From positions 784,364-848,363 of the forward strand of contig SSNP01000155.1 in the NCBI GenBank assembly GCA_006937955.1: a stretch of DNA of 64,000 bases, read 5' to 3'. Origin of the DNA: Pachypanchax playfairii. Taxonomy: Eukaryota > Chordata > Actinopteri > Cyprinodontiformes > Aplocheilidae. This document shows positions 54,556 through 64,000 of the stretch, in pieces; position 1 is the first letter of the stretch, and each line of letters opens with the position of its first letter. The notes under the pieces were generated by a model. That model was not told the DNA's origin. It was given only the letters and a program-made list of their open reading frames with translations, and did no database searches. A program made the translations under genes and the position numbers.

Positions 54556-56008
54556 CATCATGGAGCCAGCAGAAGAAAGGCTGACTCTGTTTCAGTTCTC
54601 TGCCAGAGACAGCGAAGCTCGTGCCTCAGGACTATGTTGAGGACCAGAGCAGCGAAAAACGTGCCTCTGTACTATGTTGAGGACCAGAGCTTCCCATTTT
54701 GGGGAACACGGCTAGAGCTGAGGCCATGGACATTGGGGAAACGAGCTAACCGACATGGGCACCGCAAAAGAGCTCCAGTCGGGTCCGCGGTTCTCCCTTG
54801 TAGCCAGTTTCCTTTGCCTGTCTCCAGCGCCACTCCGGCAGTCTCGTCCACCGCCAACCTCTGCAAGGGTCTCGACGCCTCCAGTCTCCGCAAGGGTCCA
54901 GACGCTTTCCGCCTATGGTTCCAGTTCTCCAGAGGGTACCGATGCCTCCAGTTCTCTAGAGGGTCCCGATGCCTCCAGTTCTCCAGAGGGTCCCACCGAC
55001 GGTTCCAGTCCGCCAGAGGGCCCACCAACGGTTCCAGTCCACCAGAGGGCCCCGCTGATGGTTCCAGTCTGTCAGAGGGCCCCACCAAAGGTTCCAGTTA
55101 CCCAGAGGGCCTTGCTGACAGTTCCAGGCCAGCCAGAGGGCCTTGCCAACGGTTTCAGCCTCCCAGAGGCACCCAGCCGACAGTTCCAGCCTCCCAGAGG
55201 TATCCAGCCTCGTCTCTGCTGATTTCGAGGATGTCGCAGTGTGCAACATTCCTCCAACACAGCCTCCAGGGCTCGACGATGTCACTGTCCGCAACGTTCC
55301 TCCTACGCCTTCCTCAGGGTTTGAGGACGTTGCCGTCTGCGACGTTCCTCCTACTCCTCCCCCCCGGGTCAAAGGACGACGCCGTCTGCGATGTTCCTCC
55401 TACTCCTCCCCCACCCGGGTCAAAGGACGACGCCGTCCACGACGTTCATCTGACGCATCCTCCAGGGGTTGAGGATGTTGCCATCCGCGACGCTCCTCTA
55501 ACGCCTCCTCCAGGGTTTGAGGACGTGGCCGTTCGTGATGCTCCTCTGATGCCTTCTCCAGGGTTTGAGGATGTCGCCGTCCGCAACGCTCCCCTTACGT
55601 CTCCTCCAGGGTTCGAGGACGTCCGCAACGGTGACATCTGCAATGCTCCTCCAACGCTTTCTCCAGGGTCTGGGCACGTCACCGTCCTCGACGCTCCCAT
55701 TACGCCTTCTTCTGGGTTCGAGGACATCAGCAGTCTGACCACTGAGACCTCCTGCCACCAGTTCCAGATCATCCAGACCTCCAGCAGCCAGTTCCAGATC
55801 ATCCAGACCTCCAGCAGCCAGTTTCAGCGGTCGCCCTCCCACCAGCAGCAGTGGCCGCCACTCAGAGCCTCAGCACCCCATCGCACCGCGACTCCCAGGC
55901 CGCACCCCAGACTCCTGGCACCACTCATGGCGGCCTCCTATCCGCCCTCCAGACTCTCTGCGCCTTTCATCGTGGCCTCCTGGCCGCCCTCCAGACTCTC
56001 GGCGCCTG
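54556..56008 (+). pseudogene. proline-rich tandem-repeat ORF of the LTR element
   Basis: After MEPAEERLTLFQFSARDSEA a stop breaks the reading near 54635. Then come about eight 30-bp units encoding variants of GSSPPEGPAD (54920-55200), in a frame that shifts. From about 55260 come 48-bp units encoding PPGFEDVAVRDAPLTP variants (starts near 55364, 55415, 55463, 55511, 55559, 55607, 55664 and 55712; one unit has 9 extra bases). A third tandem block (CCGCCCTCCAGACTCT) runs to 56008. At least two frameshifts separate the blocks. GC content makes antisense frames long, but those lack order. Function unknown; disordered and acidic/proline-rich. Confidence 0.6.
55364..55760 (+). repeat. 48-bp coding minisatellite
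   Basis: Spacing between successive CAGGGTTTGAGG-type starts is 48 bp except for one 57-bp and one ~51-bp unit. All are multiples of three, so the frame is kept. Confidence 0.85.
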
Positions 56009-57302
56009 TTTATGTTTGTTTATGTTTATTTATTTGGATCCCCATTAGCCACAGCAAGTGCAGCTGCTATTCTTCCTGGGGTCCATGCAAAAATACAATA
56101 ATATTACAATTACACAAAACAATCATTATACAGTATATTATACAACTGATAAAACAGTTCTTTGTAGAACAGACACTATACAGTACATTTCACAATACCA
56201 TAAAAACAATAAAATTTTAATCCATTAAGTATGATCACAGACTTTAATCTGGAACAGAAGAGCACATCTTTTAATTTAATTAGTAAATCTACATTTAATA
56301 TTCAATTAGTAAATCTACTAGTGGTAATTAGTAATTTTTACTAATTTGTCACAGCTCTTGGTAAAATAAATTTATTTGCAGATGCATGTCTAGTTGCATA
56401 ATCATGTCTGATGTCAGATTTTGGTACCGAGTCTGAGGTACTTTAGTGACAGAGACATTCCTGAACAAACACAATAAGGAGTATAAAAGCCTATCTTGAA
56501 CCCATAACCACTTTAATTTCTGATGCATAAATTTAGTGCTGGTGTAATAATCACATTGAAGTACTAGACATGCAGCTCTATTATGTATGAGTTGTAATTT
56601 TCTTAAATTTTCAGTACTAGTATTAGACCATACAGTCGGGCAGTAGTCAAGGTTTGATAAAATTAGAGCCTGTAACATTACTTTTGTAGCTTCTCTTGTC
56701 AGAAAATATGCGTATCTCTTAATCATGGTAATCGCGCTCCCCATTTTGGCACATAACACCTGTATATGTTTTGACCACGATAATTTATTATCTACTGTTA
56801 TTCCTAAGAGCTTTGTTTCATTGACTTGTTGAACCAGACTATCTTGTATTTTAACATGCAATAGAGGATTCAGGTTAATGTTATGCTTAGAACCGATTAC
56901 CATACAATGCGTCTTTGAAATATTTAAAACTAATTTATTTTCCTTAACCCATTCAAGAACAGCATTCAACTGTGTCTGCAACACATGGTTCAACTCTTCT
57001 ACTGTAGCAGCTGATGTATAAATTGTTGAATCATCTGCATACATAACAATCTTGGCCTTTTTGAGAACGCGTGGTAAATCATTAGTATACATATTTTACA
57101 ATAAAGGACCAAGACTGCTGCCTTGTGGGACTCCGCATGTTAAACCTCTGATGTTGGAATAACAACCATTGAAGAAAACAGTCTGGGTTCTGCCAAATAA
57201 ATAGCTGTTAAACCATGTTATAGCAGAATCATCAAATCCATAGGTCTGTAGTTTCTTGATCAATATTGTATGGTCGATTATATCAAAAACGGCAGAGAAG
57301 TC
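56009..57302 (-). mobile_element. 5'-truncated LINE inside the LTR element
   Basis: It interrupts the tandem CCGCCCTCCAG block. The 3' end lies left, at the TTATTTATTTGGATCCCCAT type terminus (about 56010-56045 plus strand). The 5' truncation is at 57302, inside RT. Confidence 0.8.
56349..57302 (-). pseudogene. LINE reverse transcriptase, C-terminal two thirds
   Basis: From 57302 leftward: DFSAVFDIIDHTILIKKLQT (RT block A, catalytic Asp) and GVPQGSSLGPLL (block B). After one in-frame stop (TAA near 57093-57095) come MYTNDLPRVL, IVMYADDSTIY (block C, catalytic Asp pair), KLVLNISKTHCMVIGS, KLLGITVDNKLSWSKHI and a C-terminal domain to 56349. The single stop is the only break in the RT, so this is a young or slowly decaying insertion. 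Everything upstream of RT block A is missing. The clade is uncertain within the L2/I/Jockey-type LINEs. Upstream codons in the same frame belong to the antisense of the host LTR element. Confidence 0.85.
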
Positions 57303-57480
57303 TGTCCTCGCCGCCTCCTTGCCGCCCTCCAGCGTTTCGGCGCATCTCATCGAAACCTCCTGGTCGTCCACTAGACTCTGGGTGCCTCCTCTTGTGGCCT
57401 CCTGGCCACCTTCAGACTCTTGCGTCCCCATGGTCCCAGGCCTCGGACTTTGTGTAGCCTGGTTTTGTGTTTTCCAGAAA

Positions 57481-58439
57481 CAGTCAGTGCACTAAATGAA
57501 AAATTGGACAATGACAAAAACAAAATGCTGGAAATATAACGTTTAGGTGAGAATCGGACTCGCGCACACAGAACAGATGTTCAATAAAGTTTATTTCTCT
57601 CAGTGGCAAAGCATCAGTCCGAGGGCCTCTGGCCATCTGTCTGTTCTGGTTGTTGAAGACGTGGACGGTGTGTACATATTTGGACTAGTGATCGTGGGAT
57701 ACCTGCTGATTGGCACTTGTGGTTACCTGACGTATATACGTACACATTTGAAAGTTGAGGAATGCTTGGGCCTCATCTTGCAACACCTGGACTAATTTGG
57801 ATCTAGTTTGGCTGTTTCAGATTTTTCCACTCAAAGTGCACCATAAGGACTCTTCAGCATAAGGATTCTTCAGCTATGCCCCTAATCTCTGTTATCTCAT
57901 TTTGGCAACAACAGTCAAAATCCCCTGGAACATGTAGCACTGAGACACACAGCCCCCCTCCTTCCCCCCACCCATCTGGTGCCTAGAACTGTGGCAAAGA
58001 CTGCAAGGTCATCATAACATCTGCATTGGCCCGAGACAGTGTATAACCTCTTACACATATTTCACTACAATGATTGTACTCACGCCCCCTGAAGTATCTT
58101 GCCTGTCATTGTTTACCCCTGCCGAGGTGTTTTTTTCAATCTCAAGCAGTGACTCATAAGGGAGCTTAAGAGGAGTTTTTTTTCTCCTCACCTACCCAGA
58201 TGTGTCGACTGAATTTTTTCTGTTTCCTCACAGAAGTTTATGCATGCTTATGCATATGTATGTATGTAACTATATGTATGTATTTCCTTGTGTGCCCTCA
58301 TGTTTGGCACTTAATGCGGCTGCCTTGGGAAGGTCCAGTGGACCTCCCGTTGAAGCAAGCGTGAAGGTGCTTGAGGAAGAGAACAAAGGGAGAGGAGGTC
58401 AAACAAACAGAGCTAGATCTTAATGAGGGAAAGGAGACC
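57481..58439. other. no recognised feature
   Basis: It contains an 82-codon frame at 57547-57795 with a hydrophobic segment (IFGLVIVGYLLIGTCGYL). No homology or splice context was recognised, so no gene is called. Confidence 0.4.
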
Positions 58440-59150
58440 AGTAACCCTGCCAGGTTCTATCCCTGGCCCAGGACCGTGCAACAGAACATATTCAATCCAA
58501 AATTCTTATTTGTATTGATTAAACAGGCCATTGTCAATACCTTTGTGAGCGGAGAGAGTCCAGGCGTCCAAACCAAAGAGGGGGGTGCACAGATCAGTTG
58601 GGAAGCGGAAGGTCCAAATCCTAAAGTCAGGTTGCCAGAGTGAAGGTACAGATGAGGAGCAGGCTGAGACTGGGTCAAGAAGGCAAAACAAGGTTGGTTC
58701 ACTCTGTAGGAAGATAATTACTTCTCAACAAACAATCTGGCAACCTACTGGTGTGAACTCAGGACCTTTAAACAAGTGTGGGCAGGTGAAGCGCATGGCT
58801 TGATTAGCTGCATAGCTGGTGTGGTGAGTGAGTGCAATGAGAGCTGGAGAGTGTGTGAGGTGCACAAACATGGTCTGATTATTGCTGAGCTGCGACAGTA
58901 CCCCTTTCTTGAGGGACAGCTCCTGATGAATCCCAAGGCTGTTCAGGGTGGTTGTGATAGAAAGTTTGTAACATGGTACGATCCAGAAAATGAGGAGCTG
59001 GAACTCAGGAGCATTCCTCTGGGCCATAATCCTCCCAATCCACCAGGTAATGGAGGCACCTCCTACTTGATACGTTGTACCATGCAGGCAGGGTCCCCAT
59101 CAATCAGCTGGGGGGGCACAAGATTGGATGTGCAATTGCGCATGCAGGTT
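58440..59150 (-). mobile_element. 3' end of a Gypsy-type LTR retrotransposon
   Basis: On the minus strand 59150-58905 reads a decayed integrase C-terminus: a chromodomain-like VDWEDYGPEE segment and a HPEQPWDSSG tail. A polypurine tract AAGAAAGGGG follows, and then TGTCGCAGC…, the LTR start at 58896 (plus coordinate). The LTR runs left to about 58440. Placing the last pol codons, polypurine tract and TGTC together is diagnostic for fish Gypsy chromodomain elements. The rest of the element is absent and the coding part has frameshifts. Confidence 0.7.
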
Positions 59151-59780
59151 TGATCTTAGAGACATGAGACAACAGGTGGAAATGGAGCTCTGAGCAATGT
59201 CAAGAAAAAGCTATAAGGTTGTTATTTGAGATGATTTGTGAGCTAGCAACCTATCAAAACCTCCCAAATATTTAAATCAGTAAGTTTTACTTTCAGCGAG
59301 GATCTCTCCAAGAGTGAGGCCAAATTAACTCACAATTTGCCTTTAATGAAATTTTATTGATAAAGCAGTTAGCAAGGTTAATGAGGGTAGCAAGGATAAG
59401 TGCAACAGCAGAGTAACATTCAAAAACAGGCATAAAATTTCCATAATCAGTTCCAATCAGTCAAACCTTTCATCGTATCTTTCCCTATAACAAGCTGAGC
59501 ACAGTTAAGTCAGAATTGTTGTAGAAATTTGGAGTAGAGACGGGAAATTAATCCAGTAATATCCATAGCAGATACTGTTTTAATGATTTGATGTTCAATC
59601 CTCAGAAATATAAATATCCACTTGAAAGGTAATTAATCCAATTCAAAGGGCAATTCAAACTGGAAGAAATTTTTATGCGAAACAGGATGTAATCCAAACT
59701 GGAGTGCTGATCTGGAACAAATAATCCTTTTACAGCTAGCATTGTGGCTTCCTGCTAATCTCTTTCTGAATGCAGAACTT
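59151..59780. other. no recognised feature
   Basis: AT-rich spacer with nothing supportable. Confidence 0.45.
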
Positions 59781-59958
59781 TTCTGTAAAGCTGCAATCCA
59801 GGGTTTTCTCTTTTTCAGGAGTTATGTATTATTTTTAATTCCATAAAAGTGATAGTCTGACCCGGTTCTGTAATAAAATCTAGGAAAAATTTCTTTTTTT
59901 TCTCAAAGCCTGCCCCCCATCCCATAGAGGTGCATTTAATTATAACTGGGCACCACTA
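59781..59958 (-). repeat. dispersed repeat, inverted partner of 32880-33058
   Basis: TTCTGTAAAGCTGCAATCCA…AACTGGGCACCAC is the reverse complement of the block at 32880-33058 at about 85 % identity. Confidence 0.75.
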
Positions 59959-60059
59959 GAAGAATAATTATAACAGTCAGATAACAATGAAAACCCATAA
60001 ACCCTGTAAACTGTAACCAACATCTTAATTCCCAACTGCCATTTCAATTTTCAGTCTTT

Positions 60060-60665
60060 TTATCAGAACTATTATTGAAATCTTATAAAGTCATTATAGT
60101 GGGAGATTTCAATATTCATGCTGATGTTGAAAGTGATAGTTTGAATATAGCTTTTAATGATCTTTGGGATTCAGTTGGTTTCTTGTTCTGACTTATGGCG
60201 TAGAGATTGAACAGCTGATAGTGTTTCCTCACAACCCTGTCTTGTCTGATCATTTTTAATAACCTTTGAGTTTACAATGATGGACCTCACCGCTCCAGAT
60301 AGAAACTTTAACTACCGTAGATGTTTATCAGAAAATGCTGTATCTAAATTCAAAGAATCTATTCCGTTAGCTTTATCTTCATTCTAGAAGAATAATATAA
60401 CAGGGAGCAGCTGCAAAGATTTTGCAGACTGGCGAATTGATGATCTTACTGATAATTTTACAGCTTCAATGCGCACGTCATTGGATCAAGTTGCTCCTCT
60501 GAAAATGAAGGTAATCAGCCAGAGGAGGCGTGCTCCTTGGTTTAATTTAGAGCTGCGTATGCTAAAAAGAACTTCAAGAAAGTTAGAAAGGAAATGGCGT
60601 TCCACTAAGCTAGAAGAAGTTTATTTATCTTGGAGAGATAGTCTGCTCATATACATGATATCCTC
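60060..60665 (+). pseudogene. L2-like LINE endonuclease end and linker
   Basis: The plus strand reads VIIVGDFNIHADVESDSLNI and DLWDSVGF, the GDFN block of APE endonucleases. A stop-containing stretch follows with HNPVLSDHF, the SDH-type catalytic His motif. Then comes a linker: APWFNLELRMLKRTSRKLER, KWRSTKLEEVYLSWRDSLLI. This matches the end of the endonuclease and the linker before RT in L2-type LINEs. It contains several stops and lacks RT, and the 3' side ends at the hairpin at 60662. It is an old fragment. Confidence 0.75.
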
Positions 60666-60713
60666 CTGACTACGAGCATGGTAGTAGTACCAGTACTACT
60701 GGTAGTCAGGAGG
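60662..60713. repeat. 52-bp hairpin
   Basis: CCTCCTGACTAC (60662-60673) and GTAGTCAGGAGG (60702-60713) are exact inverted repeats. An inner stem AGTAGTAC/GTACTACT makes it nearly continuous. Confidence 0.9.
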
Positions 60714-60904
60714 TTAAAGGTGAGTTCTAGAATGCGTCGCAAGGTGCTATGCTTTTTATAGCCAGATGGGCACGCCCATATCCCCACTTACGTCCCCTTT
60801 ATGTTTCCACTGCCTCAAGTGAGTTGATCCGCGCTATACTGTACCGCTCTCAAGCCTGTCGTGCCGATTTGTCGGTGGAAAAGGGGCACAAATGTTGTTA
60901 TAGC

Positions 60905-60990
60905 TCAATTCTTCTTTAGGGAGCCATTGTAGAGGGTTATAGCTGTGGGCAAGAAGGATCTCCTGTAGTGTTCTGTGCTGCAGCGGAACC
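60905..60990 (-). pseudogene. tiny CR1/Rex1-like LINE relic
   Basis: The minus strand reads CSTEHYRRSFLPTAITLYNG, the closing segment of CR1/Rex1-type proteins (…YR.SFLP.AI..YN). Nothing else of the element is recognisable. Confidence 0.6.
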
Positions 60991-62064
60991 CAAGACAAGA
61001 ACAAACATAAAGCAAAGGTGTATTTCTTTTATAGGTGTAAAATTTTGAAATGACTATAACAATGAATTAAAAATGTGCAGTACATTTTCTTTTAAGAATT
61101 TGTTCAAAAAGGAAGTATTAGAAAAGTACAAATATACTGAATGACTGAGCAATAGCAAGTTGAATCTTTGTAATATTTAGTTAGATTACCATTTAACTTT
61201 ATGTATTACCCCACTAAAAACAATTATTTGTATAAGCTTTTTTTTGTATGTTTGGTTTGTGTGTGTATTGTTATAATTAACATTGTATTTTTGTTTAATT
61301 TATCAAGAAATGCAATGTAAGTTTGGTTTGCTAATTTGTGTTACTTTTAAGATATGGCAAAATAAGCATATGCTTCAGCCAAATACCTTTTTTTGTTTTG
61401 ATTAATATTGATTAGTATCTGAAGGAGCTTTTGACTGAAGACACTCTGTTGTTGAGTTACTGTGTTGTGAAGAGGATGATGAGGGTTTTCCATCATATTC
61501 TTCATCCTTCTTTGGACAATCAACTCAAGAGACTCCAGATCAGTCCCCAAACACAACCAGCCCTCCTTATCAATCTCAGCCTCTTCATGCATCCTCTTCA
61601 AATGCTACTAAATGATACTAAAGGGTTTTTTGGACTCTAGTCTCTAGGACTGCAGTCGTTTATTTTAGACAGAAAATATTTTGCCTTTGCATTGGAGCAT
61701 GGGTGGGATCAGCTGTGGCAGCTTCAAGCGTATGCGATCTATCAACATTCTGGTCTCAGCCTCAGCGGGACTAATATCTGCTCCGATATAGCAGGGCAGA
61801 GCCGCAGCATGCTGCAAGCACTCTACTGCTGTGGAAACACGGTAACAATGATACGTGTTTCACGTTATTCTACAAAAGGATCCAATAACATCATAAAAAC
61901 TTACTAGATTTGTCTATAGTCGCTTTTTTGAAAAAAAGATCCCCTAGAGGAGTCTAAACACTTGCTAAATATACCAACACAGTTGCTACATTAGCAGCGC
62001 TGCTCCCTGTATTATACAGACTGGGGTGAAGTCACATGACTGTACGGTGGATGTGATTGGATGT
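60991..62064. other. no recognised feature
   Basis: AT-rich. Short open frames (for example 61431-61640) show no recognised domain. Confidence 0.45.
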
Positions 62065-62250
62065 GTTTCCACACTTTGTCCCTAGGTGTGAGTGCATGCG
62101 TGAATGGTTTGTTTATATGTGGTCCTGTGATGGAGTGGTGACCTATCCATGGTGTGCCCTGCCTCTTTCCCAATAACCACTGGAAATTGGCACCAGCTTC
62201 CTAAACAGGAACAAGTAGGTTAAGAAAATGGATGGACGGACATATGGATG
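62065..62250 (+). repeat. RTE-tailed short interspersed repeat, copy 2
   Basis: GTGAATGGTTTGTTTATATG, GTCCTGTGATGGAGTGGTGA, CCCTGCCTCTTTCCCAATAA and AAAATGGATGGACGGA match 14215-14420 with more divergence. Confidence 0.6.
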
Positions 62251-63902
62251 GATTGTTTTGTATGCAGATGTTGTTGGATGCTGTGGTCTCTGTTCTTGTT
62301 TTGATCTCCCTCCGCAGGTGTTGAAGCAGATTCCTAAAGTGTTTTCTCTCTCCTCCCTTCCTCCCTTCTACATTCTTCTTCTCTTTTTTGTTTGTTTCTT
62401 CTTCTTTTCATACTTCTTTTTACCCCACATCCACTGAACTATTACAGTTGTAATAAACTATCTTACCATCCAAATAAAATTACAATAAAATTAAAATTAC
62501 AAGCAGAACACTGCAGTGAATTTAGAGAGACTTTTTTTTTCTCTCCTTGCTTTTTGTTTTGCTTGCCTTTCAGTGTAAAATGTCAACTGGAAAAAACTTG
62601 GTCAGATTTTGAAAATAAGTATAAACATTTTTCCTCTTGCCATACAGCACTGTAGGTGACGACGTATGGTTAAAAAACATCCAGACTGATGGTGACCACA
62701 GTAACATTTCACTAGACGGCAAGCTTTAATTTTTACGCTTTGTGTTGGTTTTCTGAGGTTTTGTGACCTTCACACATTGCCATTCAGAGACTAATAGAAA
62801 CTGATGTTGAGTATGTGGTTTCCATAGCAACCAACCAATACTTTAAAGAAGGGATTCTCTCCCAGCATTATGTCTAGACGATAGAAGTATTTGTAGTCTG
62901 TTGAAGCAAGTGTGAATCACTTTCATGTGCTAGATCAGAGCTATGGTAATGCTACTTTTTGCAGCACTCAGATCATTCTCCACTTATTTGTGTGGTTTTC
63001 ATAGTAACCCTTGATCATAAGCAAAACGATTAGCTTTTTTATTTGTTTGGAAAAGTAATGCCTAAATAAGCAGGCCACCACAACACTTTTTGACCATTGT
63101 GATTTTCAGATTTGAGCTTGAATTATTTAAAATAGAAATCAATGAGCTCAAATTAGATGTTTGATTTTGAAAGGGCTAAGTCAAATCATCTGCCAAAGAA
63201 GCACAGCCTTATTTTATGCATTATTTATTTATATCTTTGAGGGAGAAACTGCAATGTTTCTATAATTAATTCATTTCGAAAATATACTCCATGCTGGTCT
63301 TTCTGCTATATCCCCCTCCACTGTAACATCTTCTCTTCGTAACACTGAATAGAAAATGAGATGTGTAAAATCAGAAATGAGCAGTGAAAAATATATTTTA
63401 AAATTCAAACCAATTTTCACTGACAAGAAATAACTGCTGCCTGAATGTTGTGTCTCTGCACAAATGGCAATCATGTTTTCAGGCCTGGTCGCAAAACCCT
63501 AGTGATCCTGAGCCATTAATGTGAAAATACTAAGTGCTGAAACGTTTTGTCAATTATAATAATATTAGATCTGACAGAGAAGCCTCAAGGCCTTTGGGGC
63601 ACCTAATATCAATTCAATTTAATTTAGTAATACTTTATTAATCCCCAAGGGGAAATTAGATAGATTATTATTTATTGTAACTTTTAAATTATAATAAAAG
63701 CAGAACATTTATTTTAAATGCTAAAAACTAATTGATACAACTGGCAGCTACAGTCCTTTTAGATTATTTTTTGGCATCACTATCATATTGCATGTGCTCT
63801 GTAAAAGGCAAGTCATACGACCTGCTTAAATGAACTTTGAGTGTAAATATCTCTAAATGAGACTGCTGCATACTAGGATTAGACTTATTTCCTTTACCAT
63901 TA
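62251..63902. other. no gene; LINE tail-like motif at 63625-63665
   Basis: TACTTTATTAATCCCCAAGG with GGAAATT at 63625-63665 resembles the 3' end of CR1/Rex1-type LINEs in minus orientation. The rest is AT-rich with nothing recognised. Confidence 0.45.
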
Positions 63903-64000
63903 CAGTGGGGCAAAAAAGTATTTAGTCAGCCACCAATTGTGTAAGTTCTCCCACTTAAAAAGATCAGAGAGGCCTGTAATTTTCATCATAGGTATACCTC
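63903..64000. mobile_element. start of a third Tc1 copy (terminal repeat only)
   Basis: After TA at 63901-63902 the last 98 bases (CAGTGGGGCAAAAAAGTATT…ATAGGTATACCTC) are identical, as far as I can compare, to 36393-36490. The body lies beyond the window, so orientation and completeness are unknown. Confidence 0.95.

Larger units (their letters stand above)
53946..57480 (+). mobile_element. LTR-type element, interrupted by a LINE
   Basis: A 5' LTR (53946-54528) is followed by a leader with an ATG context, ATCATGGAGCCAGC, like the start of fish Gypsy gag. A GC-rich tandemly repeated internal region then runs to 56008 and resumes at 57303-57480 after a LINE insertion. No protease, RT or integrase was recognised and no 3' LTR is evident, so the element is non-autonomous or truncated. 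Confidence 0.6.

Noticed and set aside
54672..55842. Several antisense frames of 100-140 codons
   Set aside because: High GC and repeat periods in multiples of three keep the antisense strand open; the sense strand carries the ordered repeat peptides.
57547..57795. 82-codon frame with a hydrophobic segment
   Set aside because: No homology, no splice signals and no flanking coding evidence.
58776..59153. Plus-strand 125-codon frame
   Set aside because: It is antisense to the Gypsy integrase end, polypurine tract and LTR start.

Overview
The window looks like ordinary teleost fish nuclear DNA. It is AT-rich and gene-poor and is dominated by transposable elements typical of bony fish: Tc1 elements with long IR/DR inverted repeats, Rex3/RTE and L2/CR1-like LINEs, hAT, pogo, PIF/Harbinger and TTAA-flanked elements, Gypsy-type LTR pieces and long GATA/GACA microsatellites. 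Species cannot be fixed from the sequence. No tRNA, rRNA, CRISPR or bacterial gene organisation was seen.

The only convincing host gene is one first coding exon on the minus strand (26545-26708). It has a splice acceptor, an ATG, a signal peptide and a phase-1 donor. Its end resembles the first coding exon of class 3 semaphorins. A CpG-rich block at 28340-28800 is its likely promoter/5' UTR region, so the gene would run leftward with very long introns. A second possible minus-strand coding system of unknown identity lies at 48.1-51.1 kb: two in-phase exon-like segments plus a ~99 % identical 213-bp duplication.

Layout. 1-5.3 kb: truncated Tc1 copy, LINE fragment, TTAA-flanked element, solo-LTR-like block, MITE and SINE-like repeat. 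5.3-9.2 kb: no recognised feature. 9.2-12.1 kb: degenerate Rex3 flanked by GATA arrays and a compound microsatellite, plus a second partial Rex3 copy. 12-17.1 kb: dispersed repeat with a nested MITE, then a minus-strand LINE split by a Harbinger MITE and a pogo derivative. 19-22 kb: two Harbinger derivatives that still carry a MADF-like exon. 26-29 kb: the host exon and CpG block. 29.6-31.4 kb: old Tc1 relic, third Harbinger copy, second TTAA element. 33.4-35.2 kb: hAT element split by an L2-like LINE. 36.4-38.9 kb: complete Tc1 with an intact 340-residue transposase inserted in the RNase H region of a LINE. 39.0-40.1 kb: palindromic minisatellite and a 662-bp hAT derivative with a perfect 8-bp duplication. 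43-46.6 kb: L2-like and CR1/Rex1-like LINE remains. 48-51 kb: unknown exon-like segments and a perfect 56-bp palindrome. 54-57.5 kb: LTR element with coding tandem repeats, interrupted by a LINE. 58.4-64 kb: 3' end of a Gypsy element, LINE relics and the start of a third Tc1 copy.

The coding regions do not form a pathway; most are independent mobile elements at different stages of decay. The youngest signals are the three near-identical Tc1 copies (start, middle and end of the window), the perfect hAT duplication and the near-identical 213-bp pair.
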